Origin: Nostoc sp. NMS9
Lineage (GTDB): Bacteria; Cyanobacteriota; Cyanobacteriia; Cyanobacteriales; Nostocaceae
NCBI RefSeq assembly: GCF_017114995.1
Contig: NZ_JABXKL010000015.1
Span: 119,953-183,952 of the forward strand
Length of the DNA: 64,000 nucleotides
Reading direction: 5' to 3'
The notes below the pieces were generated by a model. It was not told the origin of the DNA. It searched no databases and was given only the letters and a program-made list of their open reading frames with translations. Of this stretch, positions 63,696-64,000 are shown piece after piece (position 1 is the first letter of the stretch; every line of letters begins with the position of its first letter). The position numbers and the translations under genes were made by a program.

Positions 63696-64000
63696 TATAC
63701 TTTCCTGACATAAGCCGTTTTCGGGCTGTCTTTGCGGATACTTGTCAATAGCTTTTATATTCGCAGTAGTTATAAAAATTGCAGCATTTTTTACAAAACT
63801 AAATTAACCAAATTTAAAAAACATTATTTTATAGTGAATTCAGTTAATTATTTATAGGATATTATACTAACACAATGGTAGTGCTATAACCCCAAAGTTG
63901 ATTGATGGTGGTTATATAATTGCTTACTACTTTGAGCGAGGAACTGACGTGGGGAAGCTTACCTCCTGGTTCAAGCGAAGACCAACTAATTTGAGTGACT
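63696..64000. other. Right-edge intergenic region
   Basis: About 305 AT-rich bases upstream of folK, holding its promoter. No gene, hairpin or repeat that I can support is seen. Confidence 0.5.

Noticed and set aside
1-64000. tRNA, rRNA, riboswitch or prophage genes
   Set aside because: I looked for conserved tRNA arms, rRNA text, integrases and phage structural genes and saw none. A covariance-model scan would be decisive for small RNAs.

Overview
The window looks like a chromosomal segment of a filamentous, probably heterocyst-forming cyanobacterium of the Nostoc/Anabaena group. The evidence is dense GCGATCGC (HIP1) sites, heptanucleotide repeats of the GGAGGCA type, many dispersed palindromic repeats, a CAAD-domain membrane protein, an AvaK-like PRC-barrel/DUF2382 protein, a kdpA-kdpB-kdpG-kdpC operon with the cyanobacterial kdpG, an SLH/OprB-type porin, and hemagglutinin-type two-partner secretion. 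No rRNA, tRNA or CRISPR array was recognised. Layout: 1-3.3 kb holds the end of a sugar-nucleotide pyrophosphorylase-like gene, an integrin-beta-like vWA/RTX protein and an rRNA guanine methyltransferase. 3.8-7.6 kb holds a small orphan gene, a COG2509-type FAD protein and an orphan HTH protein. 7.8-12.8 kb is a stress/envelope block in visible decay: a frameshifted repeat protein, a lipoprotein-like gene, a CAAD protein, a general-stress-protein pseudogene, an AvaK-like protein, a truncated small gene and an LEA-like 40-residue repeat protein. 13-17 kb encodes an LD-carboxypeptidase and a dynamin-like GTPase. 17.3-22.2 kb carries a remnant RTX tail and a 1565-residue secreted protein with two seven-repeat integrin-alpha-like FG-GAP propellers. 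22.4-31.2 kb holds a polysaccharide deacetylase, an aspartoacylase/glutathionyl-hydroquinone reductase pair, a fused methylase/BsuBI-PstI endonuclease, a 2-hydroxyacid dehydrogenase and an Rpn-like DUF4351 protein. 32.6-39.7 kb is the potassium region: kdpA, a 13-unit 21-bp tandem array, kdpB, kdpG, kdpC, a TrkA-C-like small gene and a fragment of a second kdpA. 39.7-46.5 kb has a glycosyltransferase-like gene, a fused aminodeoxychorismate synthase and an iron-uptake-type porin. 46.7-61.5 kb is an export island: a CHAT-TPR protease-like protein divergent from two giant TpsA exoproteins (the first frameshifted), a small secreted protein and their TpsB transporter. The right end has a Uma2 nuclease, a NUDIX hydrolase and folK. 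How it fits together: the strongest themes are surface adhesion and secretion (vWA-RTX, FG-GAP-RTX, TpsA/TpsB, porin, CHAT-TPR), osmotic/desiccation stress and potassium supply, and folate synthesis (aminodeoxychorismate synthase and FolK). Mobile-repeat activity has shaped the segment. Two nested MITE-like elements with target duplications lie in opposite orientation at 23.6 and 37.9 kb. Dispersed repeats have been incorporated into the reading frames of at least two and probably three genes. At least six gene remnants or frameshifted genes are visible.
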